Below are positions 43,535-49,087 of a stretch of DNA of 56,108 nucleotides, one piece after another. The notes below the pieces were generated by a model, which was not told where the DNA came from, ran no database searches, and was given only the letters and a program-made list of their open reading frames with translations. Location: positions 1 to 56,108 of IMG/VR virus record IMGVR_UViG_3300047558_000171. One strand, 5' to 3'. This DNA is from a virus. Both the position numbers and the translations under genes were made by a program. Every line of letters starts with the position of its first letter. Positions within the stretch are counted from its first letter, which is position 1.

Positions 43535-43831
43535 TTACTTTTTATTAGCAATATAATCTAAAAGCAAATCATACATTTTGTCAATCTTTTTATTCATATC
43601 TCTACGCAAAATGTCAGCTTCGTCAAGTCTATTCTTAAATTCTTTATGTTGAGCTTCCATTCGACTTACTTGATCTTTTATGCTTGATCCACCATTTGGC
43701 TTAAGCTCATGCTTAATATCATTGAAGTAATGTTTTACAAGCCAGCGAACCCCTGCAGCACTTAAAGAAATAATTGTTGCTGCTGAAATTACAATTCCTA
43801 AAATCATTTCTGTGAGGTTCAGCGAATTCAT
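43535..43831 (-). CDS. Single-pass membrane protein with coiled coil (holin-like or DUF2746-like)
   Basis: The 98-residue protein has one N-terminal membrane segment (residues 8-32, TEMILGIVISAATIISLSAA) followed by a positively charged, coiled-coil tail (DQVSRMEAQHKEFKNRLDEA). This shape is common in phage proteins encoded near lysis genes, including DUF2746-type proteins and some holins. Nothing proves a lysis role. TATAAT ends nine bases before ATG 43831 and there is no ribosome-binding site. The gene ends near an AT-rich stretch and a terminator. Confidence 0.65.
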   Translation of the reverse strand: MNSLNLTEMILGIVISAATIISLSAAGVRWLVKHYFNDIKHELKPNGGSSIKDQVSRMEAQHKEFKNRLDEADILRRDMNKKIDKMYDLLLDYIANKK

Positions 43832-43846
43832 AATAATCCAATTATA
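43831..43846 (-). promoter_or_regulatory. TATAAT box before the membrane-protein gene
   Basis: TATAAT (43846-43841) ends nine bases before ATG 43831; no Shine-Dalgarno sequence is present. It adjoins the DnaA-box pair at 43863. Confidence 0.5.
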
Positions 43847-43862
43847 CTTTACTTTTTAACAG

Positions 43863-43883
43863 TTATTCACAAGCTGTGGATAA
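43863..43883. other. Pair of DnaA boxes, inverted
   Basis: TTATTCACA (43863-43871) and TGTGGATAA (43875-43883, the complement of TTATCCACA) match the TTATNCACA consensus on opposite strands, four bases apart. With the AT-rich stretch at 43450-43535 they could mark an origin or a DnaA-responsive site. Confidence 0.55.
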
Positions 43884-43960
43884 AAGCGAAGCGACAAAAT
43901 GGTTTTTAAGTCCAGCGGATAAGTTCGGCGTGATATAGAGATATCCATCCCCAAATAAGC

Positions 43961-43987
43961 AAAAAGCCCACTAGATAACTAGTGAGC
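43961..43987 (-). terminator. Intrinsic terminator of the methyltransferase gene
   Basis: CACTAG and CTAGTG (43969-43974 and 43979-43984) form a hairpin with an ATAA loop, extended by an outer GC pair. On the minus strand it is followed by CTTTTTGC. It lies 20 bases after the stop of the 44005 gene. Confidence 0.75.
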
Positions 43988-44004
43988 AATTGCTAATCTA
44001 TGGG

Positions 44005-44697
44005 TTACTTATAAGCTACAGTAAATCCAGCATCTACAATAGGCATTAGAGATGATGGGTTTGGATCCTGTGAATAAGTAATGTTGCTAAATCCACGATC
44101 AGTTAGCATTGTAGCAATATCTTCCTTTGCTGAACGTGCGTGGACTACAACAACAAAACCACCAGTCTTAAGAGTCTGTGCAGCCTTGTCTAGGAAGACA
44201 GCCTGAACTTCTAATCCCTTAAATCCACCATAAACAGTAGCATCTGGATCGTTTGTGTGTGGGTGTGAAATATTTGGAAGAGTCTTTACAACATCTGCGT
44301 AGTAAGGAGGGCATGAGATGATAGCATCAAATCTTGTCTTTCCATTGATTGAAGCAACATCCATAATGTTAACTTCTACTGCATCTGCAGCAAGACCTAC
44401 ATGAGTAGTTACATTTTCCAGAATATACTTTTCTGCAGCAGCATCTTTTTCGTAAAGCTTAACGACCAACTCTGGGAAAATAGCTTTTAGGTAAATACCT
44501 AGCTGACCAGTTCCAGCACCAAAATCTGCAACCACTAGACCATTTCTAGATGGTAGCTTGTCTAGCTCTTCCTTTGCTACAACAACGGCGTAGGCTGTTT
44601 CTGTGAGTGGCTGATAAACGTCGGGACCAGTAACAAGGGCCAGGATGTCTCCACTGTTAACGACATGCTGACGTACTGAACTATTAGGAATTGTCAT
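44005..44697 (-). CDS. HemK/PrmC-like SAM-dependent methyltransferase
   Basis: The 230-residue protein from ATG 44697 has motif I DFGAGTGQLG (residues 59-68) for S-adenosylmethionine and motif IV CPPYY (129-133), equivalent to NPPY of N-methyltransferases. The preceding VYQPLTETAYAVV and the following ATVYGGFKGLE are typical of HemK/PrmC, which methylates the glutamine of peptide release factors; related enzymes methylate DNA adenine. The cysteine in place of asparagine in NPPY is unusual. A TTG two codons upstream is less likely as a start. TATAAT ends six bases before ATG 44697 and a terminator follows the gene. Confidence 0.75.
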   Translation of the reverse strand: MTIPNSSVRQHVVNSGDILALVTGPDVYQPLTETAYAVVVAKEELDKLPSRNGLVVADFGAGTGQLGIYLKAIFPELVVKLYEKDAAAEKYILENVTTHVGLAADAVEVNIMDVASINGKTRFDAIISCPPYYADVVKTLPNISHPHTNDPDATVYGGFKGLEVQAVFLDKAAQTLKTGGFVVVVHARSAKEDIATMLTDRGFSNITYSQDPNPSSLMPIVDAGFTVAYK

Positions 44698-44709
44698 ACT
44701 CAAATTATA
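44697..44709 (-). promoter_or_regulatory. Leaderless-type -10 box of the methyltransferase gene
   Basis: TATAAT (44709-44704), six bases, then ATG 44697. The divergent plus-strand gene begins at 44737, so the two promoter regions overlap within 40 bases. Confidence 0.6.
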
Positions 44710-44736
44710 GCATGTTTTATGATAAAATAGACCATT

Positions 44737-44946
44737 ATGACAGATAAAGATGAAGATGTCAAGTTTATAGACTTATTTAATCCTAACCAAGCACGCTCAG
44801 ATAAAGACTTGGTAGAGGAACGTTTAGCTATATGCAATGCATGTGAATGGTTAAGACCTAAAACTCAAAGATGTCGTAAGTGTGGATGTTTTATGAGCCT
44901 TAAGACTACATTGATTCAAGCTAAATGTCCTATGGGTAAATGGTAA
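44737..44946 (+). CDS. Zinc-binding protein (DUF6171-like)
   Basis: The 69-residue protein has a zinc-type pattern in its last 40 residues: RLAICNACEWLR, then RCRKCGCFMSLK and a final AKCPMGKW. The order C-x-x-C, C-x-x-C-x-C, K and C-P-x-G-K-W recurs in small phage proteins and resembles DUF6171. It may bind a host protein or nucleic acid; the function is unknown. There is no clear ribosome-binding site; a TAAAAT box lies eight bases before the ATG, so the mRNA could be leaderless. It is the first gene of the rightward region. Confidence 0.75.
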   Translation: MTDKDEDVKFIDLFNPNQARSDKDLVEERLAICNACEWLRPKTQRCRKCGCFMSLKTTLIQAKCPMGKW

Positions 44947-45048
44947 GTCTTATTTGAGATCAGCGAAGCTGATTGTGTACCGTCCCAAATTGCACTATCT
45001 TCCAAGATATGATATGATGGTAACCTACTAGTAGAAATGGAGACAGAT

Positions 45049-45243
45049 ATGCTACGTGATGAAGTTGTACAGCTCATGACAGATGCCATTGACAATATGA
45101 ATCGTCAAATGGCTATTCAGCAGAATGCACCAAGTGATCAAGTTGAACAAGCTCTTTCTCAACAGAGACCTCAGCTAATGTATGTTAATGGCATGCTATA
45201 TGATCTACTCTTGGAAAATGGCATTATTAACCTAAACCGTTAA
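45049..45243 (+). CDS. Small glutamine-rich hypothetical protein
   Basis: The product is 64 residues from ATG 45049 (MLRDEVVQLMTDAIDNMNR...), preceded by GGAGA; an ATG at 45037 includes that site and is less likely. The protein is helical with a glutamine-rich middle (RQMAIQQNAPSDQVEQALS) and a C-terminal MLYDLLLENGIINLNR. No family is recognised. A strong terminator follows at 45258, so the gene is a separate transcription unit. Confidence 0.65.
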   Translation: MLRDEVVQLMTDAIDNMNRQMAIQQNAPSDQVEQALSQQRPQLMYVNGMLYDLLLENGIINLNR

Positions 45244-45257
45244 AAATATAAAACCTA

Positions 45258-45299
45258 AATAGGCTAGATATGTTAAAATGTATCTAGTCTATTTTTTAT
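45258..45299 (+). terminator. Intrinsic terminator
   Basis: AATAGgCTAGATA (45258-45270) pairs with TATCTAGtCTATT (45281-45293) around a ten-base loop and is followed by six T. It is the clearest plus-strand terminator in the window. Confidence 0.85.
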
Positions 45300-45314
45300 G
45301 TAAAGGAAGAATGT

Positions 45315-45467
45315 ATGTACTCAGCAGATTTTAAGAATCGTGATTTTCTCTATACTCAGTTTATTGAACTCAAGAAGTCCCCTCGCCAAATTGGAGATAT
45401 GTGTAATGTGTCTTACAAGCTTGTCCTTATTTGGCTAGATCACCATGGCCTCCTGGAAAAATTCTGA
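45315..45467 (+). CDS. 50-residue helix-turn-helix protein
   Basis: A short gene (MYSADFKNRDFLYTQFIELK...) with AAGGAAG six bases upstream of ATG 45315. The core KSPRQIGDMCNVSYKLVLIW followed by LDHHGL has the spacing of a helix-turn-helix of the homing-endonuclease or transposase type (x-x-I-G-x-x-x-N-V-S-x-x-x-V-x-x-W-L-x-x-x-G-L). It may be a regulator or the remnant of a larger DNA-binding protein. An ATG four bases upstream is in another frame. No T-run terminator follows. Confidence 0.7.
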   Translation: MYSADFKNRDFLYTQFIELKKSPRQIGDMCNVSYKLVLIWLDHHGLLEKF

Positions 45468-45579
45468 AAAAATTTTTAAATTTTCGATTTGACAAAAATC
45501 TGAATATTTTTTAAATATGTATGATACATGTTTTGGAACAAAAATCAACCAAAAAATAGTGTGGATGCACCCCTACCCC

Positions 45580-45595
45580 GTTATCAAATTGTTAT
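45580..45595. repeat. GTTAT direct repeat, 11-bp spacing
   Basis: GTTAT at 45580 and 45591, one helical turn apart, 25 bases before GCGTGTC and the TTGACT promoter at 45616. Confidence 0.55.
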
Positions 45596-45615
45596 CTAAA
45601 TAACAGCGTGTCAGC

Positions 45616-45644
45616 TTGACTTTGTCAGTACTTCGTGTTAGTAT
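45616..45644 (+). promoter_or_regulatory. Promoter with TGTCAG box
   Basis: TTGACT (45616-45621), 17-base spacer starting TTGTCAG, TAGTAT (45639-45644). GCGTGTC lies just upstream of the -35. It drives the 45679 gene. Confidence 0.7.
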
Positions 45645-45678
45645 AACTATATAAAGAAAGAAAAAGAAAGGACATCAA

Positions 45679-45951
45679 ATGTCACTAGTAATCACAAAAG
45701 AAAACTTCGAATCAATTCGTATCAATGGAATTGGTGATGGATTCACTGTTCTAAACCCTGCTGATGGTTTCCGTAAAGATAACAGACTATGGTTTGGTAC
45801 TTGCTCTGTATGTGGTGAGTCAGTAACTAACTCTGCCATCACAGGTAGGGGTTGGGAACACGAGGTTATCCTAAAGCGTGAGGTACACCCTAGCGGTATG
45901 GTACACCAGCAAAGCAAGAAGGTAGTGTACTGCCCTATGGTAGAAGGGTAG
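45679..45951 (+). CDS. Cysteine-containing hypothetical protein
   Basis: The 90-residue protein has C-S-V-C-G near residue 42 (FGTCSVCGESVTNSAITGRG), then a histidine-containing segment (WEHEVILKREVHPSGMVHQ) and a final Y-C-P. This is a plausible zinc-ribbon arrangement with two cysteines at the front, one at the end and nearby histidines. AAAGGA precedes ATG 45679. The promoter at 45616 is its own. Function unknown. Confidence 0.7.
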   Translation: MSLVITKENFESIRINGIGDGFTVLNPADGFRKDNRLWFGTCSVCGESVTNSAITGRGWEHEVILKREVHPSGMVHQQSKKVVYCPMVEG

Positions 45952-45973
45952 TATATATCACCTCTATATATAC

Positions 45974-46001
45974 CCCCTATATAGACCCCCCTATATAGGG
46001 G
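45974..46001. terminator. Hairpin CCCCTATATAG/CTATATAGGGG
   Basis: A perfect 11-bp inverted repeat with a six-base loop (45974-45984 and 45991-46001), 22 bases after the stop of the 45679 gene. No T-run follows, so it may be an inefficient terminator or an mRNA-end protector. Confidence 0.5.
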
Positions 46002-46006
46002 CCTAC

Positions 46007-46036
46007 TTGACAAGGGGTACCATATATGGTCGCCCC
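46007..46036. repeat. Composite TTGACA-N15-GGTCGCCCC element
   Basis: TTGACA (46007-46012) is followed after 15 bases by GGTCGCCCC (46028-46036). The element also forms a hairpin, GGGG-t-ACCATATATGGT-cg-CCCC. There is no -10 box. The same spacing recurs at 46778, 47863 and 53059. Confidence 0.55.
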
Positions 46037-46053
46037 ACGCTGTCGGGCGTGTC

Positions 46054-46069
46054 GTTATAAGAACGTTAT
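46054..46069. repeat. GTTAT direct repeat, 11-bp spacing
   Basis: GTTAT at 46054 and 46065, preceded by GGGCGTGTCG, about 45 bases before the TTGACT promoter at 46101. Confidence 0.55.
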
Positions 46070-46100
46070 AAAAAATCTTTTAAAAATACGGCGTGTCGTC

Positions 46101-46129
46101 TTGACTTTTTGGGTTTTCTGTGCTAGTAT
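46101..46129 (+). promoter_or_regulatory. Promoter
   Basis: TTGACT (46101-46106), 17-base spacer, TAGTAT (46124-46129), with GGCGTGTCG directly upstream. Downstream up to 46220 there is no ordinary gene, only the short repeat element at 46160-46220. Confidence 0.65.
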
Positions 46130-46159
46130 TCTACTATAAACAATTAAATAAAGATAAAT

Positions 46160-46220
46160 AAGGTAATGAGCCTAAGCAAATAAATGTGACTAGTATCACA
46201 GTGAGCCTTAGCAAATAAAG
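46160..46220 (+). other. Leader element with two TGAGCCT-AGCAAATAAA repeats and possible 5-codon ORFs
   Basis: TGAGCCTaAGCAAATAAA (46167-46184) and TGAGCCTtAGCAAATAAA (46201-46218) flank a TGTGA-N6-TCACA palindrome. Each copy can be read as a five-codon frame, [M/V]SLSK-stop; the first has AAGGTA upstream. A related arrangement occurs at 48053-48090. It may be an attenuator, a small RNA or an operator. Confidence 0.45.
46185..46200. promoter_or_regulatory. CRP-like palindrome TGTGA-N6-TCACA
   Basis: TGTGACTAGTATCACA matches the half sites and spacing of CRP/GlxR-family binding sites, which exist in Actinobacteria. Binding by the host regulator is inference; the same palindrome could be an RNA hairpin. 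Confidence 0.45.
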
Positions 46221-46228
46221 CCCCTATT

Positions 46229-46250
46229 TGTCAGACCCCCCTGCTATACT
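46229..46250 (+). promoter_or_regulatory. Promoter with TGTCAGA box
   Basis: TGTCAGA begins at 46229 and TATACT lies at 46245-46250, exactly 16 bases after the start of the box. A TTGACA -35 is absent. It drives the 46290 gene. Confidence 0.6.
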
Positions 46251-46289
46251 AATGGCATAAAAGAAAGTATCTTAGAAAGGATAACTTAA

Positions 46290-46586
46290 ATGAAAAAATT
46301 TCGTACTATTGAACTAGGTTCTACTGTTGCTATCTACAATCGTGCAGGTAGTAAAAAAATCGAAGGTTCAGAACGCCCTAGCGGTGGTTTCTTAGCCCGT
46401 AAAATGTACTACACTAAGGCTAACGCTTTTGGTGTTGTAACTAAGATTCACGGGCACAATGCCCACGCTGTCCGTATCACTCTTGATAACGGAAAAGAAA
46501 TTGAAATGGGTTTAGATACTCACTACCACCTAAATGGTGAAATGGGTGAGTGTGTTGCTCACCAAGATACTTACTCACTTATCTAA
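46290..46586 (+). CDS. Hypothetical protein with beta-barrel pattern
   Basis: The 98-residue protein contains LGSTVAIYNRAGSKKIEG, then AFGVVTKIHGHNAHAVRITL followed by DNGKEIEMGLDTHY. The G-x-V-V/T-K strand, turn and V-R-I-T-L-D-N-G strand resemble small SH3-like barrels. It has AAAGGA upstream and is first in a two-gene unit with the 46605 gene. No function known. Confidence 0.7.
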   Translation: MKKFRTIELGSTVAIYNRAGSKKIEGSERPSGGFLARKMYYTKANAFGVVTKIHGHNAHAVRITLDNGKEIEMGLDTHYHLNGEMGECVAHQDTYSLI

Positions 46587-46604
46587 AGAATAGGAAATAT
46601 AAAT

Positions 46605-46781
46605 ATGTATAAAGTTAGATTAGAAAGTTTTAATGGTAATGTTTCAACAATTACACTTCCAAATAAGGAAAGTGTTAATGCGTTTATTGAACAGTACCCC
46701 TCTAAAATAAAAAACGGTACTTCGTTGCGTGTGTCATGTGATGCACTAGGAATTAGAGGAACACTTGTTGGAAAAGCTTGA
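46605..46781 (+). CDS. Hypothetical 58-residue protein
   Basis: A short gene (MYKVRLESFNGNVSTITLPN...) preceded by TAGGAAAT, 18 bases after the 46290 gene. The pattern, a beta hairpin, a helix (ESVNAFIEQYPSKIK) and two strands (SLRVSCDALGIRGTLVGK), looks like a small folded domain. The last codon lies over a TTGACA site at 46778. No family is recognised. Confidence 0.65.
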   Translation: MYKVRLESFNGNVSTITLPNKESVNAFIEQYPSKIKNGTSLRVSCDALGIRGTLVGKA

Positions 46782-46809
46782 CAACTGATCCAAAAAGTGG
46801 TCGCCCCCC
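46778..46809. repeat. Composite TTGACA-N15-GGTCGCCCC element
   Basis: TTGACA (46778-46783) and GGTCGCCCCCC (46799-46809), starts 21 bases apart, overlapping the stop of the preceding gene and followed by a GTTAT pair. Confidence 0.55.
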
Positions 46810-46825
46810 GTTATCAAACTGTTAT
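46810..46825. repeat. GTTAT direct repeat, 11-bp spacing
   Basis: GTTAT at 46810 and 46821, immediately after the GGTCGCCCCCC element; CGACACACCCC follows at 46834. Confidence 0.55.
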
Positions 46826-46855
46826 AAATAAATCTACGACACACCCCCTAAAAGC

Positions 46856-46885
46856 TTGCATAATGTCCTACCCCTATGCTAATGT
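46856..46885 (+). promoter_or_regulatory. Promoter (weak match)
   Basis: TTGCAT (46856-46861), then a TGTCCTA variant of the box, then TAATGT at 46880 or TATAAC at 46885. It precedes the 46913 membrane-protein gene. Confidence 0.5.
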
Positions 46886-46912
46886 ATAACTATACAAAGA
46901 AAAGGACAGAAA

Positions 46913-47119
46913 ATGACTAAGCGTAACACTCTAACCCTAAAAGTAGCAATCCTATCAGCCCTAGGCGTATCACTAACCTTCTTCCTAGGAAATACCGCAA
47001 TGACTACCCTTGACGCTTATGTCTCTGCCTTCAGCCAGATGGGTGCTTTTGTGCTAGGTATGTTTAGCCTTATTGGTGTAATCTCAACCCTAGTAATGTT
47101 CCTTGTTGACGAGGAATAA
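46913..47119 (+). CDS. Small membrane protein with two helices
   Basis: The 68-residue protein has two hydrophobic segments, residues 8-28 (LKVAILSALGVSLTFFLGNT) and 42-63 (GAFVLGMFSLIGVISTLVMF), a basic N-terminus and an acidic end (VDEE). This topology fits a phage inner-membrane protein such as a superinfection-exclusion factor or holin-like protein, but nothing selects among them. AAAGGA precedes the ATG. A new promoter box overlaps the stop codon region. Confidence 0.7.
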   Translation: MTKRNTLTLKVAILSALGVSLTFFLGNTAMTTLDAYVSAFSQMGAFVLGMFSLIGVISTLVMFLVDEE

Positions 47120-47141
47120 TGTCTGAGGGTAATGTTAGTAT
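47120..47141 (+). promoter_or_regulatory. Promoter with TGTCTGA box
   Basis: TGTCTGA starts at 47120 and TAGTAT lies at 47136-47141, 16 bases on. No proper -35 is present. It precedes the 47167 gene. Confidence 0.6.
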
Positions 47142-47166
47142 TTAGATAGATAGAAAAGGACAGAAA

Positions 47167-47358
47167 ATGAAAAAGGGACTTGCTTTCAACCCATACATCA
47201 ACCACAACTCTAGCCTAGAGGAAATCGAAACAGAGTTGGCAGATTTGCTTGACTATGCCGAAAAGGTATTGGATTGGGAAATCTCAGATTTTGAAGAAAA
47301 GCAACTAATGGCTCTAACTAAATTGGCAAAGGCAAAAGGCTCTACCCGTAAGTGGTAA
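47167..47358 (+). CDS. Small acidic helical protein
   Basis: A 63-residue protein with a long acidic helix (SLEEIETELADLLDYAEKVL) and a basic C-terminal helix (QLMALTKLAKAKGSTRKW). AAAGGACAG precedes the ATG. It has its own TGTCTGA-type promoter. The polarity, acidic then basic, is typical of small phage proteins that bind host factors, but this is speculation. No family recognised. Confidence 0.65.
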   Translation: MKKGLAFNPYINHNSSLEEIETELADLLDYAEKVLDWEISDFEEKQLMALTKLAKAKGSTRKW

Positions 47359-47359
47359 A

Positions 47360-47381
47360 TGTCTGACCCCTGTGCCATAAT
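47360..47381 (+). promoter_or_regulatory. Promoter with TGTCTGA box
   Basis: TGTCTGA starts at 47360 and CATAAT lies at 47376-47381. It drives the 47407-47846 gene pair. Confidence 0.65.
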
Positions 47382-47406
47382 AGAAACATAAAGAAAGGAA
47401 AACTAA

Positions 47407-47640
47407 ATGAGTAAGTTTGAAAATGTAGACAAAGACCTTCGTGTATGTGTTTACTGCTATAGCACCACCTATGCGTATGTGTGCCCTGCTTGTAATGAGT
47501 ATGACGGGCTAATGCCTGTAAATCAAGAGACTGAAGACTATCTAGGTGAAGACCTGTTAGAGATTGTTTCAGAAGAATGTTTCCGTTGTGGTGAAAATGT
47601 TATCCCTAGCCAGCACCCTATGATTGGTTGTGATTTGTAA
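47407..47640 (+). CDS. Zinc-ribbon protein
   Basis: The 77-residue protein has three C-x-x-C pairs: VCVYCYS, VCPACNE and CFRCGE, with an acidic linker between the second and third (NQETEDYLGEDLLEIVSEE). Two pairs make a rubredoxin-like zinc ribbon; the third may bind a second metal or dimerise. Zinc-ribbon phage proteins often regulate transcription. AAAGGA precedes the ATG. It overlaps the next gene by one base (TAATG). Confidence 0.7.
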   Translation: MSKFENVDKDLRVCVYCYSTTYAYVCPACNEYDGLMPVNQETEDYLGEDLLEIVSEECFRCGENVIPSQHPMIGCDL

Positions 47641-47846
47641 TGAAGTATGTTGTTCGTCGTTTTGTATTTGGTCTAATCCTTATTCCTGTTGTGGCTGTTG
47701 CCTATACTGCTTTTTATGCCCTGCTAGTTTTGGCTGGCGGTATTCCAACTTCAACCATTCAAGAAGTATTTGCTCTAGGGTTAGAGATTGGTCTAGCCGT
47801 TGCCCTGCTAATGCAGTTTCCTGGTCTAGTAAAAAAAGTTTTGTAA
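47640..47846 (+). CDS. Small membrane protein with two helices
   Basis: The 68-residue protein has hydrophobic segments at residues 8-33 (FGLILIPVVAVAYTAFYALL) and 41-60 (EVFALGLEIGLAVALLMQFP), a basic start (MKYVVRRF) and a basic end (KKVL). It is translationally coupled to the zinc-ribbon gene upstream. It resembles the 46913 product only in topology, not in sequence. Holin-like or exclusion roles are possible but unsupported. Confidence 0.7.
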   Translation: MKYVVRRFVFGLILIPVVAVAYTAFYALLVLAGGIPTSTIQEVFALGLEIGLAVALLMQFPGLVKKVL

Positions 47847-47862
47847 AACACGGCGTGTCAGC

Positions 47863-47895
47863 TTGACAAATGATCGGAAATGGGGTCGCCCCCCC
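47863..47895. repeat. Composite TTGACA-N15-GGTCGCCCC element
   Basis: TTGACA (47863-47868) and GGTCGCCCCCCC (47884-47895), starts 21 bases apart, preceded by GGCGTGTCAG. No -10 box. Confidence 0.55.
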
Positions 47896-47953
47896 ACATC
47901 TAGTAGCTCTTTTACGTTAAGAACCCTACATCTAGTTTTCTAGCTCTTTAAAG
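47896..47953. repeat. Direct repeats ACATCTAG...TAGCTCTTT
   Basis: ACATCTAGTAGCTCTTTTA and ACATCTAGTTTTCTAGCTCTTTA occur in tandem (47896-47914 and 47930-47952). They sit in a 290-base gene-free spacer and may be protein-binding sites. Confidence 0.5.
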
Positions 47954-47987
47954 TGTTTACCAAATGTTTACCAAAATGTTACCAAAA
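47954..47987. repeat. Three tandem TGTTTACCAAA repeats
   Basis: TGTTTACCAAA (47954), TGTTTACCAAAA (47965) and TGTTACCAAAA (47977) follow each other without gaps, one helical turn each, just before a TTGACA promoter. This layout is typical of activator or iteron sites. Confidence 0.65.
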
Positions 47988-47992
47988 TACCC

Positions 47993-48021
47993 TTGACAAA
48001 TGACTAATAGTATGCTTAGAT
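47993..48021 (+). promoter_or_regulatory. Promoter
   Basis: TTGACA (47993-47998), 17-base spacer, TTAGAT (48016-48021). It is followed by the hairpin leader at 48042-48117 and the 48136 gene. Confidence 0.6.
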
Positions 48022-48041
48022 AGAAGTATAGAAAGTAAATA

Positions 48042-48117
48042 GTGAAGTTATAGATGAGCCTGATAGGTGAGCCTCGTAAGAGCAAATAAACTAGAAGCGA
48101 ATAAGCCATAACTTCAC
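48042..48117 (+). promoter_or_regulatory. Leader with 10-bp closing stem
   Basis: GTGAAGTTAT (48042-48051) and ATAACTTCAC (48108-48117) form a perfect stem around 56 bases that include two TGAGCCT copies and AGCAAATAAA, the motif also seen at 46160-46220. A GAAAGGG ribosome-binding site follows, so the structure could control translation of the 48136 gene. Confidence 0.55.
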
Positions 48118-48135
48118 CTAACGAAAGGGCAACTA

Positions 48136-48252
48136 ATGCTAAAGGTAACTTACATTCTGAACGGACAGACCGTTGTTTCGGCTGTGAGCGTTCGTGACCT
48201 CTCCAAGTTTGAAAAGGAGCACACCATTCTAATGGTGGAATCTTTTGGCTAA
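48136..48252 (+). CDS. 38-residue hypothetical protein
   Basis: A very short gene (MLKVTYILNGQTVVSAVSVR...), with GAAAGGGC upstream and a structured leader. It looks like two strands and a helix (RDLSKFEKEHTILMVESFG). The strong promoter and leader argue that it is real. No family recognised. Confidence 0.55.
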   Translation: MLKVTYILNGQTVVSAVSVRDLSKFEKEHTILMVESFG

Positions 48253-48254
48253 AA

Positions 48255-48276
48255 AGTCAGAGGGTAAGTGTAAACT
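48255..48276 (+). promoter_or_regulatory. Promoter with AGTCAGA box
   Basis: AGTCAGA starts at 48255 and TAAACT lies at 48271-48276; TAAAAT overlaps it by one base. It drives the 48301-48733 gene set. Confidence 0.5.
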
Positions 48277-48300
48277 AAAATAAATAAGAAAGGTAAACTA

Positions 48301-48465
48301 ATGACCACAGACGAAAAACTAGCCCTATTGGAAACCTTTGTTCGTGAAGAAGGTGACGGTAATGCTATGGTGTATGCCCGTATGTATGGTATGCTTTCAG
48401 CCTATGTTCGCCACGAAGACCTAGACACTATGATTGACTACTATGAAAGAAAGTTGGCTAACTAA
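48301..48465 (+). CDS. 54-residue hypothetical protein
   Basis: A short helical protein (MTTDEKLALLETFVREEGDG...) with methionine- and tyrosine-rich middle (MVYARMYGMLSAYVRHEDL). AAAGG precedes ATG 48301. It overlaps the next gene by one base (TAATG), which supports translation of both. Function unknown. Confidence 0.65.
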   Translation: MTTDEKLALLETFVREEGDGNAMVYARMYGMLSAYVRHEDLDTMIDYYERKLAN

Positions 48466-48629
48466 TGAACCTAAAAGCCCTTGCTAATGAACTAACCATC
48501 CGAATGAACACCGTTGAGGCTATGGATGACGCTGGTTACACTATTGACCAGAATGACCTAGACCGTATTGCTGAACTAGGTTCAGTTATTGCTACTCTTG
48601 CCCCTGAGTTGCTAGACCCTCGTTTCTAA
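48465..48629 (+). CDS. 54-residue hypothetical protein
   Basis: A short acidic helical protein (MNLKALANELTIRMNTVEAM...), with the second half DLDRIAELGSVIATLAPELL. It is translationally coupled to the gene upstream. The opening NELTIRMNTVEAMDDAG could be a rudimentary helix-turn-helix, but this is weak. No family recognised. Confidence 0.65.
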   Translation: MNLKALANELTIRMNTVEAMDDAGYTIDQNDLDRIAELGSVIATLAPELLDPRF

Positions 48630-48643
48630 GAAAGGTAAAACCT

Positions 48644-48733
48644 ATGTGTAAGTGTGAAGACCGTCCTTGCTGTGGCTGTGACCAGGATGAGCGTAGCCCG
48701 TTTGACTATGACCCTTTGGAGTGGAACTACTAG
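48644..48733 (+). CDS. 29-residue cysteine-rich microprotein
   Basis: A tiny gene (MCKCEDRPCCGCDQDERSPF...) with AAAGGTA eight bases upstream. It has five cysteines in the first 12 residues, C-x-C and C-C-x-C, enough for one metal site, and an acidic aromatic end. Its position right after two coupled genes with a ribosome-binding site supports it, but so short a frame needs confirmation. Confidence 0.5.
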   Translation: MCKCEDRPCCGCDQDERSPFDYDPLEWNY

Positions 48734-48754
48734 CTGCGACACGCCCGAAGGCGT

Positions 48755-48764
48755 GGTCGCCCCC
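48755..48764. repeat. GGTCGCCCC element
   Basis: GGTCGCCCCC directly precedes a DnaA-box pair and follows GCGACACGCCC-GAAG-GCGTGG, an inverted repeat of the GCGTG motif. Confidence 0.5.
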
Positions 48765-48786
48765 TGTGGATAACTTTGTGCATAAC
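48765..48786. other. Pair of DnaA boxes
   Basis: TGTGGATAA (48765-48773) and TGTGCATAA (48778-48786), both complements of TTATNCACA, same orientation, 13 bases start to start. Confidence 0.5.
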
Positions 48787-48831
48787 TTTTTAAGAAAGAT
48801 CAAAAATTTCCCTAAATTACGGCGTGTCGTG

Positions 48832-48861
48832 TTGCAAAATGTCAGACCCCTGATGTATAAT
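48832..48861 (+). promoter_or_regulatory. Promoter with TGTCAGA box
   Basis: TTGCAA (48832-48837), TGTCAGA from 48840 and TATAAT (48856-48861); GGCGTGTCG lies just upstream. It drives the 48887-49332 genes. Confidence 0.7.
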
Positions 48862-48886
48862 AATGGTAACAAAGAAAGGACAACTA

Positions 48887-49087
48887 ATGTCAGCAAATGT
48901 CTATACAATCGAAGAAGCCCTAAAGGGAACTTACTACCGCTCAAACACTTTGCGTGGAACTATTGAATACGCAGAGAAGCGTGATGATGTTTGGTATGGC
49001 TCAGATGATGAGGCTTACCTTGTAACTATCCGCCCAGAGATTGGCTACGGATATAAATACCGAACAATCGCTGTTCGTATTCGATAG
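48887..49087 (+). CDS. Hypothetical 66-residue protein
   Basis: The start ATG 48887 (MSANVYTIEEALKGTYYRS...) has GAAAGGA eight bases upstream; an in-frame ATG 24 bases earlier lies at the transcription start and is rejected. The protein has a helix followed by strands (TLRGTIEYAEKRDDVWYGSD and EAYLVTIRPEIG) and ends strongly basic (YKYRTIAVRIR). No family recognised. Confidence 0.65.
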   Translation: MSANVYTIEEALKGTYYRSNTLRGTIEYAEKRDDVWYGSDDEAYLVTIRPEIGYGYKYRTIAVRIR

